64,000 nucleotides of DNA from Colwellia sp. 75C3 (GCF_002836255.1 NZ_PJAU01000061.1:124001-188000), one strand, 5' to 3'. Positions 32,454 through 41,904 are shown, counted from the first letter of the stretch. Notes: generated by a model not told the origin, from the letters alone. Numbers and translations are program-made.

Positions 32454-33665
32454 ATGGAAATAAATGTCAGTATTCTTGAAACGCTGGTGGTAGCACTTAT
32501 CATTCTTTTTTCAGGATATTATTGTAATAGCAAAGTATCATTCTTACGAAATAACAACATTCCTGAACCTGTTGTTGGCGGCATACTATTCTCAATATTA
32601 GCCGCTATCGCTCACTCCTTTTTTGACCTTCACTTTAATTTTGATATGAGTTTCAAAAATCCCCTTATGACAGTATTTTTTACCACTGTCGGCTTAGGTG
32701 CTAGTTATTCACTGCTACTCAAAGGCGGTCCTAAAGTTGTCTTATTTCTAGGTGTGGCAACCGTATACTTACTCGTACAAAATGCTATTGGCGTTTCAAT
32801 TGCAATGGGAACTGGGATGAACCCATTAATGGGGTTAATTGGCGGCTCAGTCACTTTATCAGGTGGTCACGGTAATGGTGCAACGTACGCTGACTTATTC
32901 ATTACTGAATATAATATGCCAGCTAATATCTTTGAACTTGCTATGGCTGCTGCAACAATGGGTTTGGTTTTAGGCGGCTTAGTTGGCGGCCCCGTGAGTA
33001 AAAGACTTATTACCCGTTATAACCTTAAAGCCGATGAATATCATGAAGAACTCGATGACATAGTAACATTTAACCCTGAAGATCATGATTTAGTGACGCC
33101 GAAAAAAATGATGGAAACCTTATTTTTCATCTTATTGTGTATGACGGTTGGTCATGTTGTTTACCTTAGCTTAAAAGAAGCTGATATTGTCTTACCCGCT
33201 TTTTTAATGCCGTTATTATTTGGTGTAATAGCCACCAACTTATGTGAAGTATCTAAACGGTACACTATCAGCAGAGCTTGTATAGATTTATGGGGAACAA
33301 TGGCGCTTTCTATTTTCTTAGCGTTAGCGTTAATGTCATTAAAAGTTTGGCAATTAGCGAGCTTAGCTGGCCCTATGGTGGTGATAATTTTGATCCAAAC
33401 AGCCATGTTAATGATGTTTGCCTATTTTATTACTTTTAGAGTGATGGGAAAAAATTATAATGCCGCTATTATTGCTGGTGGTCATTGTGGCTTTGGTTTA
33501 GGTGCTACGCCAACGGCAGTAGCCAATATGGAATCTCTTGTCGCTAGACATGGTCCTTCACCGCAGGCTTTCTTAGTTGTGCCATTAGTTGGTGCATTCT
33601 TTATCGATATTACCAATGCGTTGGTTATTCAGCTCTACTTGAGTCTGCCTTTTGTCAGCCCATAG
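32454..33665 (+). CDS. gltS: Sodium/glutamate symporter GltS
   Basis: A 403-residue membrane transporter, the typical length. It has GltS landmarks: PEPVVGGILFS near the start, GGSVTLSGGHGNGATYA (~130-147, the first re-entrant loop) and AGGHCGFGLGATPTAVANM (~340, the second). It imports glutamate with sodium. The ATG at 32454 was preferred to a GTG 12 bases earlier because AGTGAG lies seven bases upstream of it. It is 127 bases downstream of the PLP decarboxylase, so probably in the same transcript. A weak AT-rich hairpin (32331-32358) lies between them. Confidence 0.94.
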   Translation: MEINVSILETLVVALIILFSGYYCNSKVSFLRNNNIPEPVVGGILFSILAAIAHSFFDLHFNFDMSFKNPLMTVFFTTVGLGASYSLLLKGGPKVVLFLGVATVYLLVQNAIGVSIAMGTGMNPLMGLIGGSVTLSGGHGNGATYADLFITEYNMPANIFELAMAAATMGLVLGGLVGGPVSKRLITRYNLKADEYHEELDDIVTFNPEDHDLVTPKKMMETLFFILLCMTVGHVVYLSLKEADIVLPAFLMPLLFGVIATNLCEVSKRYTISRACIDLWGTMALSIFLALALMSLKVWQLASLAGPMVVIILIQTAMLMMFAYFITFRVMGKNYNAAIIAGGHCGFGLGATPTAVANMESLVARHGPSPQAFLVVPLVGAFFIDITNALVIQLYLSLPFVSP

Positions 33666-33823
33666 TTAATAATTACCAATAATAACTAACGGTAAACATG
33701 CCATTTGGATGAACGATGTGGTCTATAAAGCAACGAATATTGTTTTATAAACCAGTTATCTAGATGGCTTTGTTAAAATTACAAAATAAAATCATTACTT
33801 GCTTTATCTACTTAAGTCTATCC

Positions 33824-33840
33824 TATAACCTTAGGTTATA
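33824..33840 (+). promoter_or_regulatory. Palindrome TATAACC-N3-GGTTATA, copy upstream of NhaC-like gene
   Basis: TATAACC-TTA-GGTTATA is a perfect palindrome of two 7-base halves, 122 bases upstream of the ATG at 33963. It is the best of three similar sites in the window (others at 12318 and 25402) and probably an operator. The factor is unknown. Confidence 0.6.
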
Positions 33841-33962
33841 ACTTAGATCTAAAATCATAATACTCATGCTATATTTCGCCGACTTTTATATTTTAGATTA
33901 GCTTACAACGGGCAAAAGAATGATTGAACACCATAAAATCCTGATCTGCGAGGGTTACAGTA

Positions 33963-35684
33963 ATGAGTAACAATAATACCCTTGCCTTAGTCATTGTTAT
34001 ATTTGGCTTATTTGCTGCAATGTTTGTTGGTAATTCAGTGAATAAAACCTGGCTGGAGCAATCTTATGTTTATGATACTTACCAAACAGATTCAGGTAGC
34101 CCTGCCTATATATATAAAGGTAAAGAAGTTCTTATTTCAGCTATTGTGCCTTATCAACAATCACCACTTAGACAAGAAAATTTAAATAAGCTCATTGACG
34201 ATCCCTTATTAGCACAACAATGGGTTTCAGACCCTGCCGATAAAATAACACTACTTAAACCTGCTTTTCATTTTGGATTATGGTCGCTACTGCCCGCTTT
34301 CATAACCATTGCTTTATGTTTACTAACTCGAGAGCCGCTTACCTCGCTATTCAGCGGTATAGTGGTTGGCTCATTAATGTTAGGCCAATATGATTTAACT
34401 GATGCCGTTATCATTCCCAGTTTAGCCAAAGAAGGCACCGCCGCGTTACTGTTACTCTATTTATGGTTGCTGGGTGGCCTATTAGGTATTTGGTCTAAAA
34501 CAGGTGCTGCACAGGCCTTTGCTAACTATATGACACTGCACTACGTTAGAGGACCGCGCTCAGCTAAAGTGATTTCTTGGTTCCTTGGTATTCTATTTTT
34601 TCAAGGTGGCACTATGAGCACTGTATTAGTGGGTACCACCGTAAGACCTTTAGCGGATAAAGCTAACGTGAGCCATGAAGAAATGAGCTACATTGTCGAT
34701 TCTACCGCCTCCCCTATAGCAACTATTATTGCCTTTAATGCCTGGCCAGCCTATGTTCAAGCGTTAATATTTGTTCCTGGCGTTTCCTTTTTAGCAACAG
34801 AAACCGATAGATTAAACTTCTTTTTTAGCAGTATCCCTTTTAGTTTTTATGCCCTCTTTGCCGTACTAGGTACTTTATTATTAAGTGTAAACATCACCAT
34901 GTTTTCAGGTAAAAGAATTAGAGATGCCCATCAAAGAGCCTTAACAACTGGCCAGCTAGACGCTCATGGTGCAAGACCGTTAAGTGCAAAAGAGCTACAG
35001 CACTGTGATGTGCCATCAGGATATAACCCCCATGTATTAGAGTTTGTTTTACCCTTAGTCACGTTAATCGCTATTGCAGTATTCACCTTTATCTTTTTAG
35101 GCTCACCTAAGATCAATTGGGCTTTTGGTACCGCCTTATTATTGTCTGCGGGTATTGCATTAGCCAAGGGCATGTCATTAACAAATCTTATTGATGGCTT
35201 TGGCAATGGCTTAAAAGGTGTAGTTCTGGCTTCGGTGATATTAATGTTAGCCGTTATTATCGGTAGCATCAGTAAAGAAATTGGTGGGGGCTTATATTTG
35301 GTCTCGCAACTCGGTGAGCAATTACCTTATTGGATTTTACCCTTAATATTACAGTTGATTACTATGGTTATTGCCTTTTCTACCGGCACAAGTTGGGGAA
35401 CTTATGCCATCGCCTTTCCATTAGCCATGCCATTAGCTTGGGCTGTTTGTCAGTCTCAAGGGCTAGAGAACCCAGAAATTTACATGATGGTTTGTTTTGC
35501 TACGGTCCTTAACGGTAGTGTCTTTGGTGATCAATGCTCACCGATTTCTGATACGACTATACTCAGTGCTATGACCACCGGCTGTGACTTAATGGACCAT
35601 GTAAAATCACAATTAGTGCCAGCAACGTTTGCTGCAACATTTGCGGCTTGCTTATGGACATTAACCGTTTACCTGTTTGCTTAA
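33963..35684 (+). CDS. NhaC-family Na+/H+ antiporter or amino-acid/sodium exchanger
   Basis: A 573-residue polytopic membrane protein. An N-terminal membrane anchor and extracytoplasmic stretch (~30-95) precede the NhaC-type transport domain: LSGIVVGSLMLGQ-like loops, FFQGGTMSTVLVGTTVRPLAD, VDSTASPIATIIAFNAWP, FSTGTSWGTYAIAFPLAMPLA and the sequence FGDQCSPISDTTILSAM. The last two are NhaC signatures. Some NhaC relatives exchange organic substrates. In a cluster with a decarboxylase and GltS, a substrate or product antiporter is possible. It has its own upstream palindrome, so it may be regulated separately from gltS. The start ATG follows GAGGG. Confidence 0.85.
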   Translation: MSNNNTLALVIVIFGLFAAMFVGNSVNKTWLEQSYVYDTYQTDSGSPAYIYKGKEVLISAIVPYQQSPLRQENLNKLIDDPLLAQQWVSDPADKITLLKPAFHFGLWSLLPAFITIALCLLTREPLTSLFSGIVVGSLMLGQYDLTDAVIIPSLAKEGTAALLLLYLWLLGGLLGIWSKTGAAQAFANYMTLHYVRGPRSAKVISWFLGILFFQGGTMSTVLVGTTVRPLADKANVSHEEMSYIVDSTASPIATIIAFNAWPAYVQALIFVPGVSFLATETDRLNFFFSSIPFSFYALFAVLGTLLLSVNITMFSGKRIRDAHQRALTTGQLDAHGARPLSAKELQHCDVPSGYNPHVLEFVLPLVTLIAIAVFTFIFLGSPKINWAFGTALLLSAGIALAKGMSLTNLIDGFGNGLKGVVLASVILMLAVIIGSISKEIGGGLYLVSQLGEQLPYWILPLILQLITMVIAFSTGTSWGTYAIAFPLAMPLAWAVCQSQGLENPEIYMMVCFATVLNGSVFGDQCSPISDTTILSAMTTGCDLMDHVKSQLVPATFAATFAACLWTLTVYLFA

Positions 35685-35771
35685 AGACGTGCTTAGTTAA
35701 TCGCTTTAACTGAGCTTTAACTAAACTTTATTATAATAATCACTTAACATTGAAAAAACTTAGGATTAAAA

Positions 35772-36662
35772 ATGCGCTTAAGACATATTGAGATTTTTCA
35801 CGCCATTTACACCACGGGCTCAATTACCAATGCGGCAAAAATATTACACGTTTCGCAGCCTTCCGTCAGTAAAGTATTATCCCATGCCGAAATGCAGCTT
35901 GGTTTTGACTTATTTAAACGGGTTAAAGGCCGTTTGACGCCAACAGATGAAGCAGAGATGCTTTTTGATGAAGTCGATAAAATATACCAACAGATGCGCT
36001 CGATAAAAAATACTGCCGAGAACATTAAAAAATCAGAGTACGGTCAAATAAATATTGCTGGCAGCCCTGCATTGGGCTTTGATGTTATTCCAAGTGCCAT
36101 CGCAAAATATCATCAAAAACATCATCAGGTAAACTTCAACGTGCAAACTGTACATAACGATGCGGTTATGCAAACGTTGTTAGAGCATAAATGTGATCTA
36201 GCGATATTATTTGCGCCCAACATTATGCCTGGCATCACCTCAATTGAGTTAGCTCAATCAGAGTTAGTTATTGTTTATCCGAAAGAGAGCTTTCCTGACA
36301 GCCCTAAAAAGTTGACGTTAAGTCAACTAAAAGACTTTGAATATATAGATATTGGTGACAGTGGTCCGTTAGCAGATTTGCTATGGACTCGAATGATGCA
36401 AGACAACATCAGCCTTGAAGCATTAATAAAAGTACAAACGTATTTTATTGCTGCCAGACTAGTCGCACAAGGGGTTGGGATTTGCGTAGTAGATCGTTTT
36501 ACCGCTGAAGGAAATTTATCAGACAATACCGCTATAGCGTCTTTTGATCCGCCATTAACCTTCCCAGTGAAAGGCTTATATCTTGAAAGTAAAAGTCTGC
36601 CTAAAGTCAGTGAAGAGTTTCTTACTTATTTAACTGCTGAGTTTTCTAATAAGGCGACTTAA
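35772..36662 (+). CDS. LysR-family regulator, amino-acid (NocR/OccR-like) subgroup
   Basis: A 296-residue LysR protein beginning MRLRHIEIFHAIYTTGSIT, with the recognition helix in VSQPSVSKVLSHAEMQLG and FKRVKGRLTPTDEA. This N-terminal pattern is typical of opine- and basic-amino-acid-responsive LysR proteins. TTAGGA precedes the ATG. It lies at the end of the decarboxylase-GltS-NhaC series and is the likely regulator of that series. Ligand unknown. Confidence 0.87.
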   Translation: MRLRHIEIFHAIYTTGSITNAAKILHVSQPSVSKVLSHAEMQLGFDLFKRVKGRLTPTDEAEMLFDEVDKIYQQMRSIKNTAENIKKSEYGQINIAGSPALGFDVIPSAIAKYHQKHHQVNFNVQTVHNDAVMQTLLEHKCDLAILFAPNIMPGITSIELAQSELVIVYPKESFPDSPKKLTLSQLKDFEYIDIGDSGPLADLLWTRMMQDNISLEALIKVQTYFIAARLVAQGVGICVVDRFTAEGNLSDNTAIASFDPPLTFPVKGLYLESKSLPKVSEEFLTYLTAEFSNKAT

Positions 36663-36708
36663 GTACTAGTAAACTATTCAATTAATCAGTTAGCTATAAA
36701 ATAAAAAA

Positions 36709-36737
36709 GAGTACAAATAAGCGTTATATTTGTACTC
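36709..36737. terminator. Bidirectional terminator between LysR and DsbA-like genes
   Basis: GAGTACAAAT and ATTTGTACTC form a perfect 10-bp stem with a 9-base loop. A run of A precedes it on the plus strand (T-run for the minus strand) and CCTTTAAT follows. It sits between two convergent genes. Confidence 0.8.
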
Positions 36738-36770
36738 CTTTAATGTTGAATGATCTACTTAATGCTTTAA

Positions 36771-37412
36771 TTAATAAACCTCAGCAACCGCTTCTTCAAC
36801 TAAGTTAACAAGCTCTTGATAACCAAACACAACTAAAGGTTTTCCATTAACAAAAAACTGTGGTGTCGCGCGTACTTGTAACGTTTTACCATCTTGAATA
36901 TCTTGTGCAATAATTTTAGCGACTTTACTGCTTTGCCAATCGCTATCAAGTTGATCATGGTCTAGTTTTAACGTTTTTATACCCGCTAACGCACTGGTTG
37001 GATTTGATACATGATGTTCTACCCAGCGCTCTTGGTTAGCAAATAACACTTCAAGTGCTGGCCAGAATTTTCCTTGTAAATGAGCAGCCTCTAGCATTTT
37101 AACAACATCTTCAGAGCCTTGGTGTAATGGTGCATAACGCATAACAACGTTAACCTTACCCTGATACTTCTTAACTAGATTGTTAAGTAATGGGTAAAAT
37201 TGACTACAAGTACCACACGCAGGGTCAAAGAACTCGACAATAGTCACTTTAGCTTTGTTACCACCTTTAGTTGGCGCATTAATACGTTCTAATGCCGGTA
37301 ATTGTTCATTCGCTATTGTTGAGGGTTGTTTACTTTTGTATACCCCAACCGCAGCAATAAAGATAATAGTTATAAATGCTGCAACGCCGATAAAAAGAGT
37401 TTTATTATTCAT
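36771..37412 (-). CDS. Membrane-anchored DsbA-family thioredoxin-fold protein
   Basis: A 213-residue protein with an N-terminal membrane anchor or uncleaved signal (LFIGVAAFITIIFIAAVGVY) and a periplasmic DsbA/DsbG-type thioredoxin domain. The active site is CGTC (Cys66, Cys69) in VEFFDPACGTCSQFYP. The cis-proline motif is RATPQFFVNG. The next gene downstream of its partner is a DsbB-like protein 44 bases upstream on the same strand, so the two likely form an oxidation pair. The CGTC active site differs from the CPHC of housekeeping DsbA and is common in the BdbD/ScsC-like group. Confidence 0.87.
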   Translation of the reverse strand: MNNKTLFIGVAAFITIIFIAAVGVYKSKQPSTIANEQLPALERINAPTKGGNKAKVTIVEFFDPACGTCSQFYPLLNNLVKKYQGKVNVVMRYAPLHQGSEDVVKMLEAAHLQGKFWPALEVLFANQERWVEHHVSNPTSALAGIKTLKLDHDQLDSDWQSSKVAKIIAQDIQDGKTLQVRATPQFFVNGKPLVVFGYQELVNLVEEAVAEVY

Positions 37413-37456
37413 GATTATTCCAAGTAAATATCCTAGTTAATTGTCGAACTTATCTT

Positions 37457-37924
37457 CTAATGATTGATTTGTTCTGTGTTTTTGATGAATGATTTTTTAG
37501 TCAGTATCAGTAATAGCCCCAAAAGAGAAAAAGTGATCAAAGACATCACCGGAATATTTAAAAATCCGAGTAAGGTAAAGTGGGTTTCAGAACAGGGTAC
37601 GCCAAGTGTACACGGCTGTGCTGCTTCAGGGATAATACCAGCAACCACCAACACATGAAATAACGCAAAAAACCAACCAAATAATACCAATGGCATAACG
37701 TAGCGAATAACGCTAACATCAAAAGGAAACAATGCCAAAGGCAACATAATCACTAAGGGGTAAAGCGCAATACGTTGATACCAACACAAGACACAAACGG
37801 GTAACTGCACTATTTCGCTGAAAAACAGGCTAATTAAGGTGCCACTTGTCGCTAATATCCATGCGACAAATAGTAAATTCCAACTGTGATTCGTTTCAGT
37901 GTCTGCTGTTTTTATATTTTTCAT
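37457..37924 (-). CDS. DsbB/BdbC-family disulfide bond formation protein
   Basis: A 155-residue four-helix membrane protein. The first cysteine pair is Cys44/Cys47 in CVLCWYQR, and the second is Cys105/Cys111 in CTLGVPCSE. Both pairs are needed to pass electrons from a DsbA partner to quinone. The C-V-L-C-W-Y-Q-R signature is BdbC-like. It lies immediately before the DsbA-like gene on the same strand and is presumably its re-oxidising partner. Confidence 0.9.
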   Translation of the reverse strand: MKNIKTADTETNHSWNLLFVAWILATSGTLISLFFSEIVQLPVCVLCWYQRIALYPLVIMLPLALFPFDVSVIRYVMPLVLFGWFFALFHVLVVAGIIPEAAQPCTLGVPCSETHFTLLGFLNIPVMSLITFSLLGLLLILTKKSFIKNTEQINH

Positions 37925-38124
37925 TTGCCTTTATCTATCCAATATAAATGAGTACATATTATACCTAATTGGGGAGCCTTAAATATATGACTATTTGTTA
38001 CCAATGAGTTGTCCCTGTATTGAATAGTAACAATTTTTGATAGCTGTTATCTGTAGGGTTTTTAAAGATTTTATAGAAATTAACGAAGAGTTTGTTTTAG
38101 GTCAGGTATTTCACGATTAGCTAT

Positions 38125-39105
38125 TTAACCTGCAGACATTGCAGTATCTATGTAGATAAGTTGTTGAAAAATAATATCGATCGCAGCTAAATAAAAAATT
38201 TTATTGATATTGTCGAAGTCATCTAACTCACTGTGGTAGTTTTTATGGGTACCAACACCAAAATATAGAATGGGAATGCCCGCTTTATTAAAAACGCCAT
38301 GGTCGCTTGCCATAAGCCAATTGGTTCTAGTAAGACTTGAACCAGAACTCCTTCGGTTTCTGAAACCAGCGGTTAAATGGGCACACGAGTTAGTTTTAAA
38401 TTCCTGTTGTAGCTTAGATAATTCACTGAGGTTATCCGGGGATAGTATCTGTGGAAGATTCCGACTAATAAAACGTAATTTTTTAGTCCGCTTACTACCT
38501 GCAATCATATCTAAGTTTATGTTCAGTTTGACCTTACTCAGTAGATTTTTCTGCTGTTCAATAAAAGCTTTAGCACCTAATAAGTTTACCTCTTCACCAT
38601 CAGTAAATAATAAAATGACGCTGTATTTTAACGGTTTTTTTGCTAACCGTTTAGCGTAGTGCAATAAAGCAGCCGTTCCAGAGGCATTATCATCGGCACC
38701 GTTATAAACTTTATTACGTTTAATGCCGAGGTGATCATAATGAGCGCTGAGCACAATGTATTCATCTACATGGTCAGTCCCAGGTATATAGGCAATGATA
38801 TTAGTGCCCTGCTCAGATTGAAAAAAACCAGATTTTTCAAAACTATGTCGATAACTCTTTTTAAATGCAGCAACGTTAAGGTCAGTAAGCGTAGCAACTA
38901 AATATGACTGGCTTTTAACACTGCCTTTACTAGCAAATTTACGACCCAAAAATTCATCTGAAGATAAGACCTGCAAATGTTCAAGTACGGTTGAGTCAGA
39001 CTCACTCAAGATAGATGAGGGTAACGGGTTAGTTGACCCCCACACTAAAGCGAGCTGAAAAAAGGTAATCAATAAAATCGATATTTTAAAGCTTATTATC
39101 TTCAA
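38125..39105 (-). CDS. Exported M28-family zinc aminopeptidase
   Basis: A 326-residue peptidase with a signal peptide (IISFKISILLITFFQLALVW). Metal ligands are visible in order: His122/Asp124 of AHYDHLG, Asp138 in GADDNASG, the catalytic Glu171 and ligand Glu172 in TDGEEVNLLG, and the late YHSELDDFDN histidine. It probably releases N-terminal amino acids in the periplasm or outside. The start is TTG at 39105, overlapping the upstream gene's stop (TTGA), so it is translated with the transglutaminase-like/TPR lipoprotein. Confidence 0.87.
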   Translation of the reverse strand: MKIISFKISILLITFFQLALVWGSTNPLPSSILSESDSTVLEHLQVLSSDEFLGRKFASKGSVKSQSYLVATLTDLNVAAFKKSYRHSFEKSGFFQSEQGTNIIAYIPGTDHVDEYIVLSAHYDHLGIKRNKVYNGADDNASGTAALLHYAKRLAKKPLKYSVILLFTDGEEVNLLGAKAFIEQQKNLLSKVKLNINLDMIAGSKRTKKLRFISRNLPQILSPDNLSELSKLQQEFKTNSCAHLTAGFRNRRSSGSSLTRTNWLMASDHGVFNKAGIPILYFGVGTHKNYHSELDDFDNINKIFYLAAIDIIFQQLIYIDTAMSAG

Positions 39106-40286
39106 TTGTGTGCTGTCTCTTGGACTTTAAGAAAGTTTAACTTAGCGATATACAGTTTTGTAGTATCTTTTGTTTTAGAGAGTGCTAGCGCTTGTTTCAT
39201 TGCCCTCCTAGAAGAAACTAACTTACCTTGCATGTAATAAATTTTTGCTAAGGCTAGGAAAAATTCATGTTGCTCATCATCAAGCTCAATGGCTCTTTTA
39301 TAATGCTTTATGGATTGTTGATAAGACTTATTAAAAAAGGCTTCATTACCCAGTAATGCGTGATAATAAGGGTTTTTTACCCTAACCTTGTGAATATATT
39401 CTTCAATAGGTAGTGCTTCACTTCTACGGTCTTGTTTATTGAGTAACAAGGCTAAATTCCCTAATGAAGTAAGGTTGTCACGATCTAAACTAATGGCATA
39501 ATCATAGGCTTTTTCAGCCATGTCTAACTGCCCAGAAAATTTATATAGAATGCCTAGATTTCCCCAAGCTGATGAAAAGTTATTATCAGTGAGTGTTGCT
39601 TGTTTCAGGTATTGATAAGCCAGCGGGTAATTTTTTTCAACCAGCGCCTCTGCACCTTTATTGTTATAAAACATCGCTAATAAGGTTTTTTTGGTAATTT
39701 CATGTGATGGGAATCTTTTCTTAGCGACAAAGGGATCGAAGTCTATTTTAGTATTTTTTTGTCCCCATACAATACGCCTATTCACATCATCACTTTCTTT
39801 TACTAATAAATTTACATGACCCGTTAGTAAGTTATATTGCCCATTACGCACCCAGTACTCAGGTACTTCCACTTCTTGGAAACTTATATTCATGCCTGCT
39901 TCATCTGCCAAGGCATACGCTAGAATGGTAAGTGACATGCAATTGGCTACTTTACCATGATAAGCCTGACTCGCAGTAACATTGGCGTTACCGCTATAAG
40001 TTAACGCAACATTCTCGTCATTAAACAGATGTTTAAGTAAAATTTGGGATTTTTGTTGAGCGTTTAAGTTATTTATTAACTTGGCTTGAACCATAGCGAT
40101 CATTTCATTATCAAGTTGGAAAATTTCTTCTTCTGTTTCGATATGAACAGGATCTAAGGAGATATAGTCACTGTCTAAGTATAAATTTATTGGTGAAGTG
40201 ACTTGGCTAACGTGGACGTTTTGATTACTTTGGCAAGCAAGCAAAAGCGGGAAACAAAGTAAAAGGCTATAAAATCTAGTATTCAT
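39102..40286 (-). CDS. Lipoprotein with transglutaminase-like domain and TPR repeats
   Basis: A 394-residue lipoprotein: the signal MNTRFYSLLLCFPLLLAC gives Cys18. Residues ~60-190 form a transglutaminase/papain-like domain with the triad Cys116 (ANCMSLT), His157 (TGHVNLL) and Asp182 or Asp184 (KIDFDP). From ~200 onward there are several TPR units (AYQYLKQATLTDNNFSSAWG, NLGILYKFSGQLDMAEKAYD, and so on). The ATG at 40286 has GGAG at good spacing. Coupled by a 4-base overlap to an M28 aminopeptidase. The combination suggests envelope peptide or protein processing. No closer assignment. Confidence 0.8.
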   Translation of the reverse strand: MNTRFYSLLLCFPLLLACQSNQNVHVSQVTSPINLYLDSDYISLDPVHIETEEEIFQLDNEMIAMVQAKLINNLNAQQKSQILLKHLFNDENVALTYSGNANVTASQAYHGKVANCMSLTILAYALADEAGMNISFQEVEVPEYWVRNGQYNLLTGHVNLLVKESDDVNRRIVWGQKNTKIDFDPFVAKKRFPSHEITKKTLLAMFYNNKGAEALVEKNYPLAYQYLKQATLTDNNFSSAWGNLGILYKFSGQLDMAEKAYDYAISLDRDNLTSLGNLALLLNKQDRRSEALPIEEYIHKVRVKNPYYHALLGNEAFFNKSYQQSIKHYKRAIELDDEQHEFFLALAKIYYMQGKLVSSRRAMKQALALSKTKDTTKLYIAKLNFLKVQETAHN

Positions 40287-40446
40287 GATCACTCCAACAG
40301 AACAACAAGGAATGATCTTAGCGTAAGACAAATATGAATAACTTGCTAATTAGGTAGCTCACTATTCATATTTGATTACAATTTATGCAGTATTTTTAAT
40401 TATTCAAATTTAAAAGTGTATAAAGCCTGACGTAATACCAAACTAG

Positions 40447-41904
40447 TTATCTCTCACCATTACCTAAAAAATAAACTAAGCGTAAGCTGGTATTATGATC
40501 TGAAGTATTAGCATTGGCACTGTGATAAAAACGCCAATCTAATTGTAAGGCAAAATTACTATTAATCTTATAATGTGCGCCAACACCTGCATTGACTTGG
40601 AACCTTTTAGTCTCAATATCTCTTGCCCACAACGTTTCACCAAAGCCTGCCGTTAGGTACGGTCTGATGTTATTGTCGCTATTGAAATAGAATTGGCTGT
40701 CTAAACTATAGTTTTCATAGTTAATTTCGGTAGCGCTTAAACCGTCAGTAAACTTACCTTTAGAATAAGTTACCCTACCTGAAAATTGACGGGTAAAATA
40801 CAAACCTAAGCTGTACTCAGTTGTCGTGTCACCCTCAACGTCCCATAAATCATCTAGCTGGGTTTGACCTACACCATAACTTACGCCAATTATACCGGTA
40901 TCAATAGGATCATCAGCTCGAGTTGATCTTTTGATTTTCCTAGGCGTGTAATGTCCACCATCACCTAACTGCAATGACATATTAAAGTTTATCTGGCTAT
41001 CAGTTTGACCTGAATTACCGTAAGGAATTTCATTGAAACTTACAAAACCGGTACCAGCTCTGATAATTTCTTTATTAAACATATTGTTAATGCCAACACT
41101 CATACTATCAACGGGGTCGAGAAAGAATAATGCAGTGCTACCAAGAATACTTGAGCCCCATACATCACCACCCTCTTCTCTAATATCCATTTCAGTATTG
41201 AAAGCCCATTCACCGTAGGCCCAACCGAGTACAGGAGTAATCACAAGATCCTGAATGGAAGGTACTTCAGCAAAGGCTTCAATGCCGTATTCCCAGTAGA
41301 AAGTCGACATAAGGGTTGAGTATATGAAGGAATCCCACTGGCGATAGCCTGACTTACGGGCTACCTGATAATAAACGCCACCAAAATAAGGATGACCAAT
41401 AAGGTTTAACATGCCCGTGTCTCTGTCCCATACAGGCCCAGATTTCACGTTGTCAGTCCATTTATTGAAAACGCCTTCTTCTTTATCCCAGTTCGATATA
41501 TCTTCTGGTAATAAAGCGATTAAACCGATAACACCAAAACCGTAAGCAAAAATCGAACGTGTTTGTGACCAAAGTCTTTCGCTGTCTTCACCATTTTGTG
41601 GCGAAAATATTGATAGTTGATAAGGTGATTGAAAAAAATCAGGGGCTGGTGTTAAATTCTCAAAACGGCTATTAGTCGCCATTTCTCGATAAATTTCATC
41701 GAGGTTTTCAGTGGTAATTGCGGGACTAAGTTGAATTTCACTTGTTGCCTGCTGGGACTCACTAGAACGTTCAGGTGTTGTGTCTTGAGCAAATGATTGG
41801 CTAGGTAATAAACAAGATATTGCGAATGATACGACCAAAGCAATACGTTTCATTGGATTAGTATTTGCTTTATCGGTAATTTTATTCATTTCCAGAATAG
41901 TCAC
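40447..41904 (-). CDS. DUF3943 outer-membrane barrel protein
   Basis: A 485-residue exported protein. The signal core is MKRIALVVSFAISCLLPSQSFA. The central part (~125-270) has DUF3943 features: GHPYFGGVYYQVARKSGY, YWEYGIEAFAEVPSIQDL and TPVLGWAYGEW. The C-terminal ~170 residues form a small OmpA-like beta barrel with alternating pattern, ending in RLVYFLGNGER. The start is GTG 41904 with AAGGA seven bases upstream; the ATG at 41853 (first residue of the signal) is the alternative. Function of the family unknown. Confidence 0.75.
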   Translation of the reverse strand: MTILEMNKITDKANTNPMKRIALVVSFAISCLLPSQSFAQDTTPERSSESQQATSEIQLSPAITTENLDEIYREMATNSRFENLTPAPDFFQSPYQLSIFSPQNGEDSERLWSQTRSIFAYGFGVIGLIALLPEDISNWDKEEGVFNKWTDNVKSGPVWDRDTGMLNLIGHPYFGGVYYQVARKSGYRQWDSFIYSTLMSTFYWEYGIEAFAEVPSIQDLVITPVLGWAYGEWAFNTEMDIREEGGDVWGSSILGSTALFFLDPVDSMSVGINNMFNKEIIRAGTGFVSFNEIPYGNSGQTDSQINFNMSLQLGDGGHYTPRKIKRSTRADDPIDTGIIGVSYGVGQTQLDDLWDVEGDTTTEYSLGLYFTRQFSGRVTYSKGKFTDGLSATEINYENYSLDSQFYFNSDNNIRPYLTAGFGETLWARDIETKRFQVNAGVGAHYKINSNFALQLDWRFYHSANANTSDHNTSLRLVYFLGNGER

